Of a DNA stretch of 64,000 nt, positions 1 through 8,256 are shown piece after piece; within the stretch, counting starts at the first letter, position 1; every line of letters begins with the position of its first letter. This stretch comes from Nocardioides kongjuensis (GTDB lineage Bacteria; Actinomycetota; Actinomycetes; Propionibacteriales; Nocardioidaceae): the NCBI RefSeq assembly GCF_013409625.1, contig NZ_JACCBF010000001.1, positions 1,364,001-1,428,000 on the forward strand, in the 5' to 3' direction. Position numbers and translations under genes: made by a program. The notes under the pieces were generated by a model, which did not search any database, was not told where the DNA came from, and worked only from the letters and a program-made list of their open reading frames with translations.

Positions 1-1563
1 GACGCGATCATCCGCGCCGGCTCCCGCGGCACCCTGGTCGTCGACGGCGGACCGGGCACCGGCAAAACCGTGGTGGCGCTGCACCGCGCCGCCTACCTGC
101 TGTACGCCGACCCGCGGCTCGGCGACCGTCGAGGCGGCGTCCTCTTCGTCGGTCCCCACGAGCCCTACCTCGCCTACGTCGCCGACGTGCTGCCCAGCCT
201 CGGCGAGGAGGGCGTGCGGACCTGCACCGTGCGCAACCTCGTCGGCGAAGGAGCGGCGGCAACCGCGGAGACCGACCCCGAGGTCGCCCGGCTGAAGGCC
301 GACGCGGCCATGGTCGGTGCCGTCGAGCCCGCCGTCCGCCTCTACGAGCAGCCGCCCGCCGAGGGCATGGTCGTCGAGACCGACTGGGCCGACGTGTGGC
401 TCAGCCCGGGCGACTGGGCCGAGGCGTTCGGAGCTCCCGACCCCGGCACGCCCCACAACGAGGCGCGCGACCAGGTGTGGGACGCGTTGCTCGACATCCT
501 CGTCGACAAGCACGAGGCGACCGAGGCGACCGAGGACCAGCTGCGCCGCTCCCTGCGCCGCAACGACGACGTGGTCGACGCCCTCACGAGGGCATGGCCG
601 ATGATCGAGGCGACCGACCTGGTCGGCGACCTGTGGGAGGTGCCGGCGTACCTGCGCCACTGCGCGCCCTGGCTCTCGCCCGACGAGGTCCGCGTCCTGC
701 GGCGGCCCGGACCGCAGGTGTGGACGACCGCCGACCTGCCCCTCCTGGACGCCGCCCGTGCCCGGCTCGGCGACCCTGCGGCGGCTCGCGCCCGACGCAG
801 GCAGGAGGCCGCCGCCGCCCGTGAGAAGGAGGAGATGGACCGCGTCGTAGACCACCTGGTCGCCAGCGACGACTCCGACATGATGATCATGTCGATGCTC
901 CGGGGCGCCGACCTGCGCGATGCCCTCACCGGTGACGGCCAGCAGGCGGCCGACCCGGACCGGTACGCCGGCCCCTTCGCCCACGTCGTCGTCGACGAGG
1001 CACAGGAGCTGACCGACGCCGAGTGGCAGATGCTGCTGCGCCGCTGCCCGTCGCGCAGCTTCACCGTCGTCGGCGACCGCGCCCAGGCCCGGCACGGCTT
1101 CACCGAGTCGTGGACCGAACGGCTCGAGAGGGTCGGCCTGCACGACATCGACCTGGCCTCGCTCACCGTCAACTACCGCACGCCGGCCGAGGTGATGGAG
1201 GTCGCGGCGCCCGTGATCCGCGCCGTCCTGCCCGACGCCAACGTGCCGACGTCGGTCCGCAGCACCGGCACCCCTGTCGAGCACGTCCGTCCGGAGGACG
1301 TCGCCGAGATCCTCGGGCAGTGGGAGGCAGCCACCGACGAGGGCATCGCCTGCGTCATCGGCGATCCGTCCTTCGAGGCGACGCCGCGGGTCCGCTCGCT
1401 GAGTCCCGAGCACGCCAAGGGGCTCGAGTTCGACCTGGTCGTCCTCGTGCGTCCGGATCGCTTCGGCACGGGCGTCGAGGGCGCCGTCGACAGGTACGTC
1501 GCGATGACCCGCGCGACCCAGCGCCTGGTGGTGGTCGAGGCCGCGTCCGAGGGGTCCCGATGA
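1..1563 (+). CDS. helR: HelR-type RNA polymerase recycling ATPase (5' end cut by window)
   Basis: The frame is open from base 1, so the true start lies upstream; about 520 residues are visible. Visible residues 17-23 carry the Walker A motif GPGTGKT, residues 332-335 the Walker B DEAQ, followed by FTVVGDRAQ, and the C-terminus has the UvrD-like YVAMTRATQRL motif. This combination is typical of the HelD/HelR branch of superfamily 1 motors, which dislodge RNA polymerase from DNA; actinobacterial HelR is known to protect against rifampicin by displacing drug-bound polymerase. The assignment to HelR rather than generic HelD or UvrD rests on the DEAQELTDAEWQMLLRRCPS stretch. It acts in the cytoplasm on RNA polymerase. 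Confidence 0.85.
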   Translation, partial: DAIIRAGSRGTLVVDGGPGTGKTVVALHRAAYLLYADPRLGDRRGGVLFVGPHEPYLAYVADVLPSLGEEGVRTCTVRNLVGEGAAATAETDPEVARLKADAAMVGAVEPAVRLYEQPPAEGMVVETDWADVWLSPGDWAEAFGAPDPGTPHNEARDQVWDALLDILVDKHEATEATEDQLRRSLRRNDDVVDALTRAWPMIEATDLVGDLWEVPAYLRHCAPWLSPDEVRVLRRPGPQVWTTADLPLLDAARARLGDPAAARARRRQEAAAAREKEEMDRVVDHLVASDDSDMMIMSMLRGADLRDALTGDGQQAADPDRYAGPFAHVVVDEAQELTDAEWQMLLRRCPSRSFTVVGDRAQARHGFTESWTERLERVGLHDIDLASLTVNYRTPAEVMEVAAPVIRAVLPDANVPTSVRSTGTPVEHVRPEDVAEILGQWEAATDEGIACVIGDPSFEATPRVRSLSPEHAKGLEFDLVVLVRPDRFGTGVEGAVDRYVAMTRATQRLVVVEAASEGSR

Positions 1564-1598
1564 GCGAGACCGCACCTCGGCCGGCAACAGCCGCTGCC

Positions 1599-1604
1599 TA
1601 GTTT
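1599..1604 (+). promoter_or_regulatory. Possible -10 box for a leaderless transcript
   Basis: TAGTTT lies exactly 7 nt before the GTG at 1612, with no Shine-Dalgarno sequence between. This spacing places the transcription start at the start codon, the usual arrangement for leaderless actinobacterial mRNAs. No convincing -35 box is visible, so this is a weak call. Confidence 0.35.
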
Positions 1605-1611
1605 CCGCCGG

Positions 1612-2808
1612 GTGACACAAGAGATCGGGATCACAGCCAGTGCCGGCACCGCCCTCCTCGCCGAGGCGATCCAGGAGGCGGAGCGCGTGCTGCTCGCGGC
1701 GCCCCACGTGCGCACCGAGCGCGACGTCGCGGAGGGCCTCGACTACCTCGCCGGCCTGGTGCGAGTGGGCCTGGCGAGCGCCTGGGCCAGCGATCCGGCC
1801 GACCCGCACTTCGCCCGGCCGTCGACGCAGTGGACGAAGATGGGCCTCGACAACCCCGACACGCTGTACTTCGCCGCGCAGATCGCCGGTGACGCCGAGT
1901 ACGTCGTCACCGGCAACCGTGGCTCCAGCGCGGACCTCGTCTTCCAGGTGCTCGCCGGCTCCCACGCCGGCAACACCTCACCGGCCAGCCACCTCGCCTT
2001 CGACGACCGTGACTTCCCGGTCGCCGACGACGGCAGCTTCGAGATCCGGTTCGGGCCGCGCGAGGACGGCGGGCCGGGCTACTTCACCCTCTCCCCCGAC
2101 GCCCAGCGGCTCCTGGTCCGCCAGACGTTCAGCGACTGGACCACCGAACGTGCCGGCACCCTGCGGGTGCAGCGGGCCGACCGGATCGGCGTACCCGGCG
2201 AGCCGGTCACCCTCGCGACCGTCGAGGGCCGCTACGCCCGTGCCGCGCGCACCCTCCTCGGCTACGCCCGGACCTTCCTGGAGTTCGTCGAGCGGTTCTA
2301 CCTCGACCAGCCGGTCAACACGATGTACGCCCCGAAGATCACGCCCGGCGGCCTCGCCAGCCAGTACAGCTCCGCCGGGCACTTCGACCTCGCCGACGAC
2401 CAGGCGCTGATCATCACGGTGCCCGCCTCCGGCATGCCGTACCAGGGGATGCAGCTCGGCACGAAGTGGTACGTCTCCCTCGACTACGTCGACCACCAGA
2501 CCAGCCTCACCGCCGACCAGGCGCACGTGGACCCCGACGGACGGATCCGGTTCGTCGTCACCCGGCAGGACCCGGGCCTGGCCAACTGGCTGGAGACGAC
2601 CGGCCTCACCGAGGGCTACCTGCAGATCCGCTGGCAGCGTGTCGACCGGCCGCTGACGGCCGAGGACGGCCCGACCACCGAGGTGGTGCCGTACGCCGAG
2701 CTCGCGCAGCGACTGCCCTTCCACGAGCAGCAACGGGTCACCGCGGCCCAGTGGGCGCAGCGGATCGCCGCTCGCCAGGCCGCCGTCGGCGACCGGATGA
2801 TGGCATGA
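1612..2808 (+). CDS. DUF1214-like protein of unknown function
   Basis: A 398-residue soluble protein starting at GTG; there is no signal peptide or membrane segment. The N-terminal third has an alpha-helical start and then the stretch NPDTLYFAAQIAGDAEYVVTG, which resembles the DUF1214-containing proteins common in mycobacteria and Nocardioides; the rest looks beta-rich. The reaction is unknown. It overlaps the next gene, an SDR, by 4 bp (ATGA), and a sulfotransferase follows, so the three are probably co-translated and act on the same lipid or steroid-like substrate; that is inference from context. The start is supported by a -10-like box 7 nt upstream. Family assignment is from pattern recall. 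Confidence 0.7.
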   Translation: MTQEIGITASAGTALLAEAIQEAERVLLAAPHVRTERDVAEGLDYLAGLVRVGLASAWASDPADPHFARPSTQWTKMGLDNPDTLYFAAQIAGDAEYVVTGNRGSSADLVFQVLAGSHAGNTSPASHLAFDDRDFPVADDGSFEIRFGPREDGGPGYFTLSPDAQRLLVRQTFSDWTTERAGTLRVQRADRIGVPGEPVTLATVEGRYARAARTLLGYARTFLEFVERFYLDQPVNTMYAPKITPGGLASQYSSAGHFDLADDQALIITVPASGMPYQGMQLGTKWYVSLDYVDHQTSLTADQAHVDPDGRIRFVVTRQDPGLANWLETTGLTEGYLQIRWQRVDRPLTAEDGPTTEVVPYAELAQRLPFHEQQRVTAAQWAQRIAARQAAVGDRMMA

Positions 2809-3596
2809 GCGACCCGGTGACCGGCGTCCTCACCGGCAAGGCCGTCCTCGTCGCCGGCGTCGGTCCCGGTCTCGGCCACGCCCTCGCGGTGCGCAGCGCG
2901 CTCGCGGGTGCGGACGTCGTGCTCGCCTCCCGCAGCGCCGGGCGCCTCGAGGCCGTCGCGACCGAGGTCCGCGCCACCGGACGCCGCGCCGTCGTCGTAC
3001 CGACCGACCTCACCGACCCGGCAGCGGTGCGGTGCCTCGTCGACACCAGCGTCGACGAGCTCGGCCGGCTCGACGCGGTCCTGCACAACGCCTACCTGCC
3101 GCCCAGCCGGGAGAACCTGCTCGACTCCGGGCTGGACCGGGTCCGCGAGGAGCTCACCTCGCCGCTGATGGCGCTGGAGATGGTGCGCCGCGCGGCACCT
3201 GCGCTCGTCGCCAGCAAGGGCTCGGTGGTCGTCGTCAACTCGATGATCCTGCGCAACCGGCTCCCTCTGTTCGGCGCCTACCGGATGACCAAGGCCAGCC
3301 TGCTCGCCCTCGCCCGCGGGCTGTCCATCGAGCTCGGTCCGCAGGGCGTCCGGGTGAACTCGATCGCACCCGGCTACATCATGGGCGAGGCCGTGGAGGC
3401 CAGCTTCGCGAAGGCAGCACGAGCGCGCGGCGTCACCCCCGACGTGATCCACGACGAGGTCGCCGCCGAGACCGACCTGCGGCGCCTGCCCCGCCCCGAG
3501 GAGATCGCCGACGCCGCGGTCTTCCTCGCCTCCGACCTCGCCCGGGCCATCACCGGGCAGTGCCTCGACGTCACGTCCGGCGCCACCCACCACTGA
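2805..3596 (+). CDS. SDR family NAD(P)-dependent oxidoreductase
   Basis: A 263-residue classical short-chain dehydrogenase. The Rossmann glycine motif GVGPGLG is at residues 18-24, and the catalytic Tyr and Lys are in YRMTK, with the serine in NSM about 20 residues earlier. The usual NNAG is replaced by HNAY. The C-terminal region ITGQCLDVTSG is the family's typical ending. The start ATG overlaps the upstream stop by 4 bp, which rules out the much longer open frame extending upstream. It should oxidise a hydroxyl or reduce a keto group; the substrate is unknown. It sits between a DUF1214-like gene and a sulfotransferase gene. Confidence 0.88.
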   Translation: MSDPVTGVLTGKAVLVAGVGPGLGHALAVRSALAGADVVLASRSAGRLEAVATEVRATGRRAVVVPTDLTDPAAVRCLVDTSVDELGRLDAVLHNAYLPPSRENLLDSGLDRVREELTSPLMALEMVRRAAPALVASKGSVVVVNSMILRNRLPLFGAYRMTKASLLALARGLSIELGPQGVRVNSIAPGYIMGEAVEASFAKAARARGVTPDVIHDEVAAETDLRRLPRPEEIADAAVFLASDLARAITGQCLDVTSGATHH

Positions 3597-3607
3597 GAGA
3601 GCAGCCG

Positions 3608-4759
3608 ATGAACCTCGCAGACGAGCTCCACGAACGCGCTGCCACCCGCACCGGCCTCACCGACTTCGGCGACCACGACCACGTCGAGGGCCTGCACGCC
3701 CTGCTCGACGGGTACGCGAACGAGGCCGGCCTGACCGAGAAGGGGCGCACGAAGGTCGAGGGAGCTCTGGCCAACGCGCTCGCGGGCCGCCTGCGCACCG
3801 AGTCCGCCTGGCGCCAGCACCCGGCGCACGCCGAGACCCCCGTGACCCGGCCGATCTTCGTGACCGGTCTCCCCCGGTCCGGTACGACGGCCCTGCACCG
3901 CCTGCTGTGCGCCGACCCGCGCCACCAGGGCCTGCAGCTCTGGCTGGCCGCCGCACCGCAGCCGCGCCCCCTGCGCGACCACTGGGCGTCGAACCCGGAC
4001 TTCCAGGCGATGCAGGCACAGATCGACCGCCGCAACGCAGCCGTGCCCGGACTGAAGGGCATGCACTTCATGGCGCCCGACGTGGTCGAGGAGTGCTGGT
4101 GGCTGGAGCACCAGTCGATGCGCTCGCTCGCGTTCCCGAGCGTGGCCCACCTGCCGTCGTACACACGCTGGCTCGGCCAGCAGGACCTCAGCGGCAGCTA
4201 CCGTCGCCACCGCCGGATCCTCCAGCTGATCGGCATGACCAGCCCCGAGAAGCGCTGGGTCCTCAAGAACCCCGGCCACCTGTTCTCGCTGGACGCGCTG
4301 ATGGCGGCCTACCCCGACGCGCTCGTGGTGCAGACCCACCGTGACCCGCGCACCGTCGTCGCGTCGGTCAGCAGCCTGACGTCGAAGACCTCCGCGGGGA
4401 CCTCCAGCGTCTTCCAGGGGGCCACGGTCGGTCGCGACAGCCTCGACCTGTGGGCCACCGCCACCGACCGGTTCCTCGCCGCGCGGGCGACCTACGACCC
4501 GGCGCAGTTCGCCGACGTGCGCTACGAGGAGTTCATCGCGGACCCGGTCGGCACCGTCGAGCGCCTCTACGACGCCTTCCGGCTGCCCTTCGACGACGAG
4601 GCCCACGCGGCCGTGAGTGCCGCCGACGACGTGAGCCGCCGGGGTGATCGTCGTCCCGACCACGCGTACTCGCTCGAGGAGTTCGGCCTGAGCGCAGGCG
4701 AGGTCACGGAACGGTTCGACCGCTACCTGGCCGCCTTCCCGGAGCTCACCGTCAGCTGA
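3608..4759 (+). CDS. Sulfotransferase family protein
   Basis: A 383-residue sulfotransferase that would move the sulfuryl group of PAPS to a hydroxyl. The 5'-phosphosulfate loop TGLPRSGTT is at residues 86-94 and the 3'-phosphate site RDPRTVVAS at about 245-253, both intact. The ATG at 3608, 11 nt after the SDR stop, follows a purine-rich GAGAGAG and is preferred to the longer open frame, which would overlap most of the SDR gene. This is the kind found in mycobacteria and Nocardioides, often beside SDR genes; acceptor unknown. The last 8 bp overlap the 3' end of the convergent SnoaL-like gene. Confidence 0.88.
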   Translation: MNLADELHERAATRTGLTDFGDHDHVEGLHALLDGYANEAGLTEKGRTKVEGALANALAGRLRTESAWRQHPAHAETPVTRPIFVTGLPRSGTTALHRLLCADPRHQGLQLWLAAAPQPRPLRDHWASNPDFQAMQAQIDRRNAAVPGLKGMHFMAPDVVEECWWLEHQSMRSLAFPSVAHLPSYTRWLGQQDLSGSYRRHRRILQLIGMTSPEKRWVLKNPGHLFSLDALMAAYPDALVVQTHRDPRTVVASVSSLTSKTSAGTSSVFQGATVGRDSLDLWATATDRFLAARATYDPAQFADVRYEEFIADPVGTVERLYDAFRLPFDDEAHAAVSAADDVSRRGDRRPDHAYSLEEFGLSAGEVTERFDRYLAAFPELTVS

Positions 4760-5228
4760 GGTCGAGGCCGGTGGCCGGCGTGGCGAGCACCCGGAAGCTC
4801 GGCAGGTCCGCGAGCGACACCGACGTCTCGCAGAAGCGCCGGTAGGAGATCTCGCTGATCAGCCAGCCCCGCGCGGGATCGCGGCGGTACCGGTCGGTCG
4901 AGAGCGAGGCACCCTCGACGACGTACCCGACGTCGGTGCACACGGTCCGGTCCGACACCGTCCAGGTGCCGGTGGCGTGGTCGCCGTCGACCTCGATGCT
5001 CGGGTTGCCGAGCTGGTGCACGGTGATCCGCTCGTCGGTGAGCCGGGCGCGCAGCTCGGCGACCAGCGCATCGGCACCCTCCGTGACCAGGTCGGGGCGG
5101 TAGCGCGCGACCATCTCCGGTGCGAGGGTCGCGGCCACGGCGTCCCAGTCGCGCAGGTCGACGCTGCGCATGTAGCGGTGGCGCAGCTCCATGAGCGCCC
5201 ACCGGTCGGCGGACTGCGGGTCGTGCAT
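4752..5228 (-). CDS. SnoaL-like / NTF2-fold protein
   Basis: A 158-residue NTF2-like protein. The N-terminus ALMELRHRYMRSVDLRDWDAV and the alternating short strands that follow are typical of SnoaL-like proteins, which include polyketide cyclases, limonene-epoxide hydrolase-like enzymes and dehydratases, as well as non-catalytic binders. No specific reaction can be assigned. The ATG at 5228 has GAGGAG about 5 nt upstream; the longer upstream open frame has no such site and runs into the region before the next gene. It converges on the sulfotransferase gene with an 8-bp overlap. Confidence 0.82.
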   Translation of the reverse strand: MHDPQSADRWALMELRHRYMRSVDLRDWDAVAATLAPEMVARYRPDLVTEGADALVAELRARLTDERITVHQLGNPSIEVDGDHATGTWTVSDRTVCTDVGYVVEGASLSTDRYRRDPARGWLISEISYRRFCETSVSLADLPSFRVLATPATGLDLS

Positions 5229-5310
5229 GCGGGCTCCTCGGTTCGGTCGGCCGGTGGGGTCGAGGAGCGAGCGTGCCGGGACGGCCGGTTCGGACGAGGA
5301 CGCCTCCCGG

Positions 5311-5583
5311 TCAGCGGGACCCGGCCTCCAGCGCCGCCACCAGCTCGTCGAGCAGGGGCTTGGCGTCCTCGGCGATCGAGAGCGCCATGAACGACGACAT
5401 GGCGACCATGACGTCGTAACGCCCCTCCTTGCCGCGCTTGCCCGGCTTGTGCCTGACCTGCACCTCACGGAAGGTCGACACCGGGTTCCGGGCGGCCTCG
5501 TCGAGGCCGTTGTGCCGGAACTTCGCGAGGGTCGCGCCGTCGAAGACCAGCGACTCGCCGTTGAGGCCCTTGAGCTCGATCAC
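5311..5583 (-). CDS. Small conserved-looking hypothetical protein
   Basis: A 90-residue cytoplasmic protein with no recognised family. It begins with a short beta-like segment (IELKGLNGESLVFDGATLAKF), has a basic middle (RHKPGKRGKEGRY) and ends in a helix (KPLLDELVAALEAGSR). The GTG at 5583 lies 10 nt after the stop of the PNPOx-like gene, so the two are likely one transcript. Starting further upstream would mean overlapping that gene out of frame. A TAGGCT motif 5 nt before the GTG could also give a leaderless transcript. Function unknown. Confidence 0.6.
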   Translation of the reverse strand: MIELKGLNGESLVFDGATLAKFRHNGLDEAARNPVSTFREVQVRHKPGKRGKEGRYDVMVAMSSFMALSIAEDAKPLLDELVAALEAGSR

Positions 5584-5593
5584 GGGCGCGAGC

Positions 5594-6061
5594 CTAGGGC
5601 GCGAGCCACTCCCCTGACCGCAGAATCGTGCGGCCGGTGATCTCGTTCGACTCGCGCCAGGCCTGGATGCGCTCGGCCCGCAGCACGAGGAAGACGTAGC
5701 CGGGCAGCCCCCGCGGGTCCCAGTCCGCCTGCCCGGCGTAGGCCTCACCCAGCTCCGGGTCGTCGTCCACGCCGACCGACCGCTCGAGCACCGCGTCGAT
5801 CATCGCGACGTCGCGCGTCGGGCCGACGCCGAGCCGCGCGACACCGGACGCCAGCAGGTTGCGCGCCGTGATCGACCCGGCCTCGAGCGCCACCACGACC
5901 CGCTCCCCCACCCAGGCCAGGGACACCGGGACCAGGTGGGGCACGCCGTCGGCCGAGGCCGTCGCGACCCACACGTCGATCGCGGGGGTCGCCAGCAGGG
6001 CGCGGGTGTCGGCCTGCCGCGTCGCGCGGTCGCGGGCCGGGGGCGGGTCGAAGTCGGCCAC
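5594..6061 (-). CDS. Pyridoxamine 5'-phosphate oxidase-like FMN/F420-binding protein
   Basis: A 155-residue split-barrel protein. The segment DVWVATASADGVPHLVPVSLAWVGERVVVALE is the beginning of the PNPOx-like flavin-binding barrel, and VFLVLRAERIQAWRESNEITGRTI is its usual end. Actinobacterial members often bind F420 or FMN and reduce small molecules; which applies cannot be told here. It starts at GTG, 12 nt after the stop of the VOC protein gene, and is followed after 10 nt by a 90-residue hypothetical protein, so the minus-strand run from the AraC regulator onward may be one operon. Confidence 0.85.
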   Translation of the reverse strand: MADFDPPPARDRATRQADTRALLATPAIDVWVATASADGVPHLVPVSLAWVGERVVVALEAGSITARNLLASGVARLGVGPTRDVAMIDAVLERSVGVDDDPELGEAYAGQADWDPRGLPGYVFLVLRAERIQAWRESNEITGRTILRSGEWLAP

Positions 6062-6073
6062 GGGCGGCTCGGT

Positions 6074-6484
6074 TCAGCCGGCCTGGTTGATGCGGACGTG
6101 GTTGCCGGCCGGGTCGCGGAAGGCGCAGTCGCGCACGCCGTAGGGCTGGTCGATCGGCTCCTGGATGACCTCGGCGCCGGTGGCCTGGATCCGGTCGAAG
6201 GTGCCGTCGAGGTCCGGGGTGCTCAGCACGAGCGTGGCGTAGGTGCCCTTCGCCATCATCTCGGCGATGACACGCTTCTCGTCCTCGGTGATGCCGGGAT
6301 CGGCCGCGGGCGGGCAGAGCACCACGGACGGGGTCGGCTGCCCCTTGGGGGCGACGGTGATCCACCGCATCTCGCCGTAGCCGACGTCGTTGAGGATCTC
6401 GAAGCCGAGCACGTCGCGGTAGAAGGCCAGCGACGCCTCGGGGTCGGTCTGCGGGAGGAAGCTGTGCTGAATGCTGATGTCCAT
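6074..6484 (-). CDS. VOC family protein (glyoxalase/bleomycin-resistance fold)
   Basis: A 136-residue vicinal-oxygen-chelate protein made of two beta-alpha-beta-beta-beta repeats. The N-terminal repeat contains LPQTDPEASLAFYRDVLGFE and the C-terminal one GVRDCAFRDPAGNHVRINQAG. Members are metal-dependent isomerases or dioxygenases, or antibiotic-binding proteins; the substrate here is unknown. A GTG three codons upstream (at 6493) forms a 4-bp GTGA overlap with the stop of the AraC regulator gene and is an equally plausible start. The pairing of an AraC regulator with a VOC protein is common in actinobacteria. Confidence 0.87.
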   Translation of the reverse strand: MDISIQHSFLPQTDPEASLAFYRDVLGFEILNDVGYGEMRWITVAPKGQPTPSVVLCPPAADPGITEDEKRVIAEMMAKGTYATLVLSTPDLDGTFDRIQATGAEVIQEPIDQPYGVRDCAFRDPAGNHVRINQAG

Positions 6485-6489
6485 GTCGC

Positions 6490-6987
6490 TCACGCTAGTG
6501 GCGCCTCGAAGTGCGGTGCTTCTCGATTCCTGACCGATGCCGGCACGTCCGGACTGGTCTGCGCCCCGCCGCGTCGCACCGGCCGGGTCACCTTCTTGGT
6601 CACGCACGACGGCGGCTCGACAGCGCCGTCCTCGGCGGCGGGCGCGTCGTCGCGGTAGGCGCTCGGTGGGACGCCCACCAGCTCGGTGAACCGGGTGCTG
6701 AAGGTGCCGAGCGAGGAGAACCCCACCTCGAAGCAGATGTCGGTGACGCTGAGGTCGCCGCGGCGCAGCAGGGCCATCGCCCGCTCGATGCGCCGGGTCA
6801 TCAGGTAGGAGTACGGCGGCTCGCCGTACGCCTTCTTGAACTCGCGGCTGAGGTGGCCGGCGGACATGTGCACGTCGCGGGCCAGCGCCTCGACGTCGAG
6901 CGGACGGGCGTACTCGCGGTCGATCCGGTCGCGCACCCGCCGCAGCAGCGTGAGGGTGCGCAACCGTTCGGGATCGAGGGTGCTCAC
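6490..6987 (-). CDS. AraC family transcriptional regulator
   Basis: A 165-residue regulator whose AraC-type double HTH begins almost at the N-terminus: the first helix set is around VEALARDVHMSAGHLSREFKKAYG, the second around VTDICFEVGFSSLGTFSTRFTELVGVPPSAYR. It lacks the usual N-terminal ligand-binding domain and instead has about 45 extra C-terminal residues of low complexity. The GTG at 6987 is the most economical start; the longer open frame upstream runs antisense to the hydrolase gene. It is translationally coupled to the VOC gene and probably controls it. Confidence 0.87.
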   Translation of the reverse strand: MSTLDPERLRTLTLLRRVRDRIDREYARPLDVEALARDVHMSAGHLSREFKKAYGEPPYSYLMTRRIERAMALLRRGDLSVTDICFEVGFSSLGTFSTRFTELVGVPPSAYRDDAPAAEDGAVEPPSCVTKKVTRPVRRGGAQTSPDVPASVRNREAPHFEAPLA

Positions 6988-7039
6988 GCACCCATGATGT
7001 ACTCCACCGCCGACGGAGGAGGTGAGTAGGGTCGCACGC

Positions 7040-7861
7040 ATGGCCCGCCGGATCGAGCTGTCCACACCCGTCGGCGTCCGCTGGGAGCCGGACGACCCCC
7101 TCGGGGTCGGTGCGCTCGTCCTCGCCGGGTCGAGCGGGCGGGTGGACGAGCAGCGGGCCCGGCTGCTGGCCGACCACGGCGTGCTCACCGAGTCGATCCA
7201 GTGGTTCGGCGGGCCGGGGCAGCACGACGGACCGTGGGAGATCCCCCTCGAGACCTTCGCCGACCGCGCCGAGGCGCTCGCCGCCGACTGCGACCGCGTG
7301 GTGCTGGTCGGCCTCTCCTTCGGTGCCGAGGCCGCGCTCGCGACGGCCTCCCTGACCGACGCGCCGATCGACGGGGTCGCCGCCTTCGCGCCCAGCGACG
7401 TGGCGTGGGCCGGGATCACCGACGACGGGCGCCAGACGTCGCACTGGACCCTGGGCGGCGTGCCGGTGCCGTTCGTCCGCTTCGTCCCGTGGGAGCCGCC
7501 GACCGAGCCGCCGGCGTACCGCGACCTGTACGCACGCTCGCGCGCCGCGGCGCCCGACGAGGTGGCCGCAGCCTCGCTGCCGGTCGAGCGGATCCCGGAG
7601 GTGCTGCTCGTCGCCGGCGAGGACGACCAGGTGTGGCCGGCCCGGGAGCAGGCCGAGGAGATCGTCCTGCGCCGTGCCCGGCACGGGTGCGGCACTGCCC
7701 TCGTCGCCGATCCCGAGGCGGGTCATCGCGCCGTGCTGCCGGGCGAGGAGGTCACGACCGGAGGTGTGCAGATGCGCCGCGGCGGCACCGACGATGCGGA
7801 CCGCAGGCTCGGCTCTGCCGCGTGGCCGGCCCTGCTCGACCTCGTCGGAGCGCGCCGATGA
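7040..7861 (+). CDS. Alpha/beta hydrolase of the acyl-CoA thioester hydrolase / BAAT type
   Basis: A 273-residue alpha/beta hydrolase. The nucleophile elbow is GLSFGAEA, the acid is in the AGEDDQVWP loop and the histidine in the EAGHRAVLPGEE loop, so the triad is complete. The arrangement fits the C-terminal domain of bile acid-CoA:amino acid N-acyltransferase-like thioesterases. I chose the ATG at 7040; a GTG at 7022 sits directly on a GGAGGAG run and is too close to use it. It overlaps the following membrane protein gene by 4 bp and heads a three-gene operon ending in an AGPS-like oxidase. Confidence 0.83.
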   Translation: MARRIELSTPVGVRWEPDDPLGVGALVLAGSSGRVDEQRARLLADHGVLTESIQWFGGPGQHDGPWEIPLETFADRAEALAADCDRVVLVGLSFGAEAALATASLTDAPIDGVAAFAPSDVAWAGITDDGRQTSHWTLGGVPVPFVRFVPWEPPTEPPAYRDLYARSRAAAPDEVAAASLPVERIPEVLLVAGEDDQVWPAREQAEEIVLRRARHGCGTALVADPEAGHRAVLPGEEVTTGGVQMRRGGTDDADRRLGSAAWPALLDLVGARR

Positions 7862-8256
7862 CCGCCCAGCCGCCGCCACCGCCGCCCGGGTACCTCCGGA
7901 TCAACCTCCAGGGCAACCGGATGATCACCATGATCACGCCGAGCGTGCAGGTCAACGGCTACCCCGTGCCTGCCCACTTCGGCCCGAACCTCGTCCCGAT
8001 GCCGCCGGGCGTGCACACCGTCTCGGCGCACGCCCAGTGGATGTGGCGCTACGGGCAGGCGAGCCAGCAGGTCCAGCTCGCGCCGGGCCAGACCGTCGAC
8101 GTCTACTACGCAGCGCCCGTGCTGACCTTCATGGGCGGCGCGATGGGCTTCACGAGGCAGAAGGTCCCCGGCCTGGTGCCGTTCGTCGCGCTCATGGCCC
8201 TGCTGCTCGCGGTCGTCATCGGCCTCCCGCTGTTCGCGATCCTGGCCACCTCGTGA
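7858..8256 (+). CDS. Tail-anchored membrane protein of unknown function
   Basis: A 132-residue protein with a proline-rich start, a soluble beta-rich middle and one strongly hydrophobic segment near the C-terminus (VPFVALMALLLAVVIGLPLF), so it is probably a tail-anchored protein with its N-terminal domain in the cytoplasm. The middle (VNGYPVPAHFGPNLVPMPPGVHTVSAHAQ...) resembles small beta domains that present a pegged cofactor or lipid, but I recognise no named family. It is bound by 4-bp overlaps on both sides: ATGA with the hydrolase and GTGA with the oxidase, so all three are co-translated. Confidence 0.75.
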   Translation: MTAQPPPPPPGYLRINLQGNRMITMITPSVQVNGYPVPAHFGPNLVPMPPGVHTVSAHAQWMWRYGQASQQVQLAPGQTVDVYYAAPVLTFMGGAMGFTRQKVPGLVPFVALMALLLAVVIGLPLFAILATS

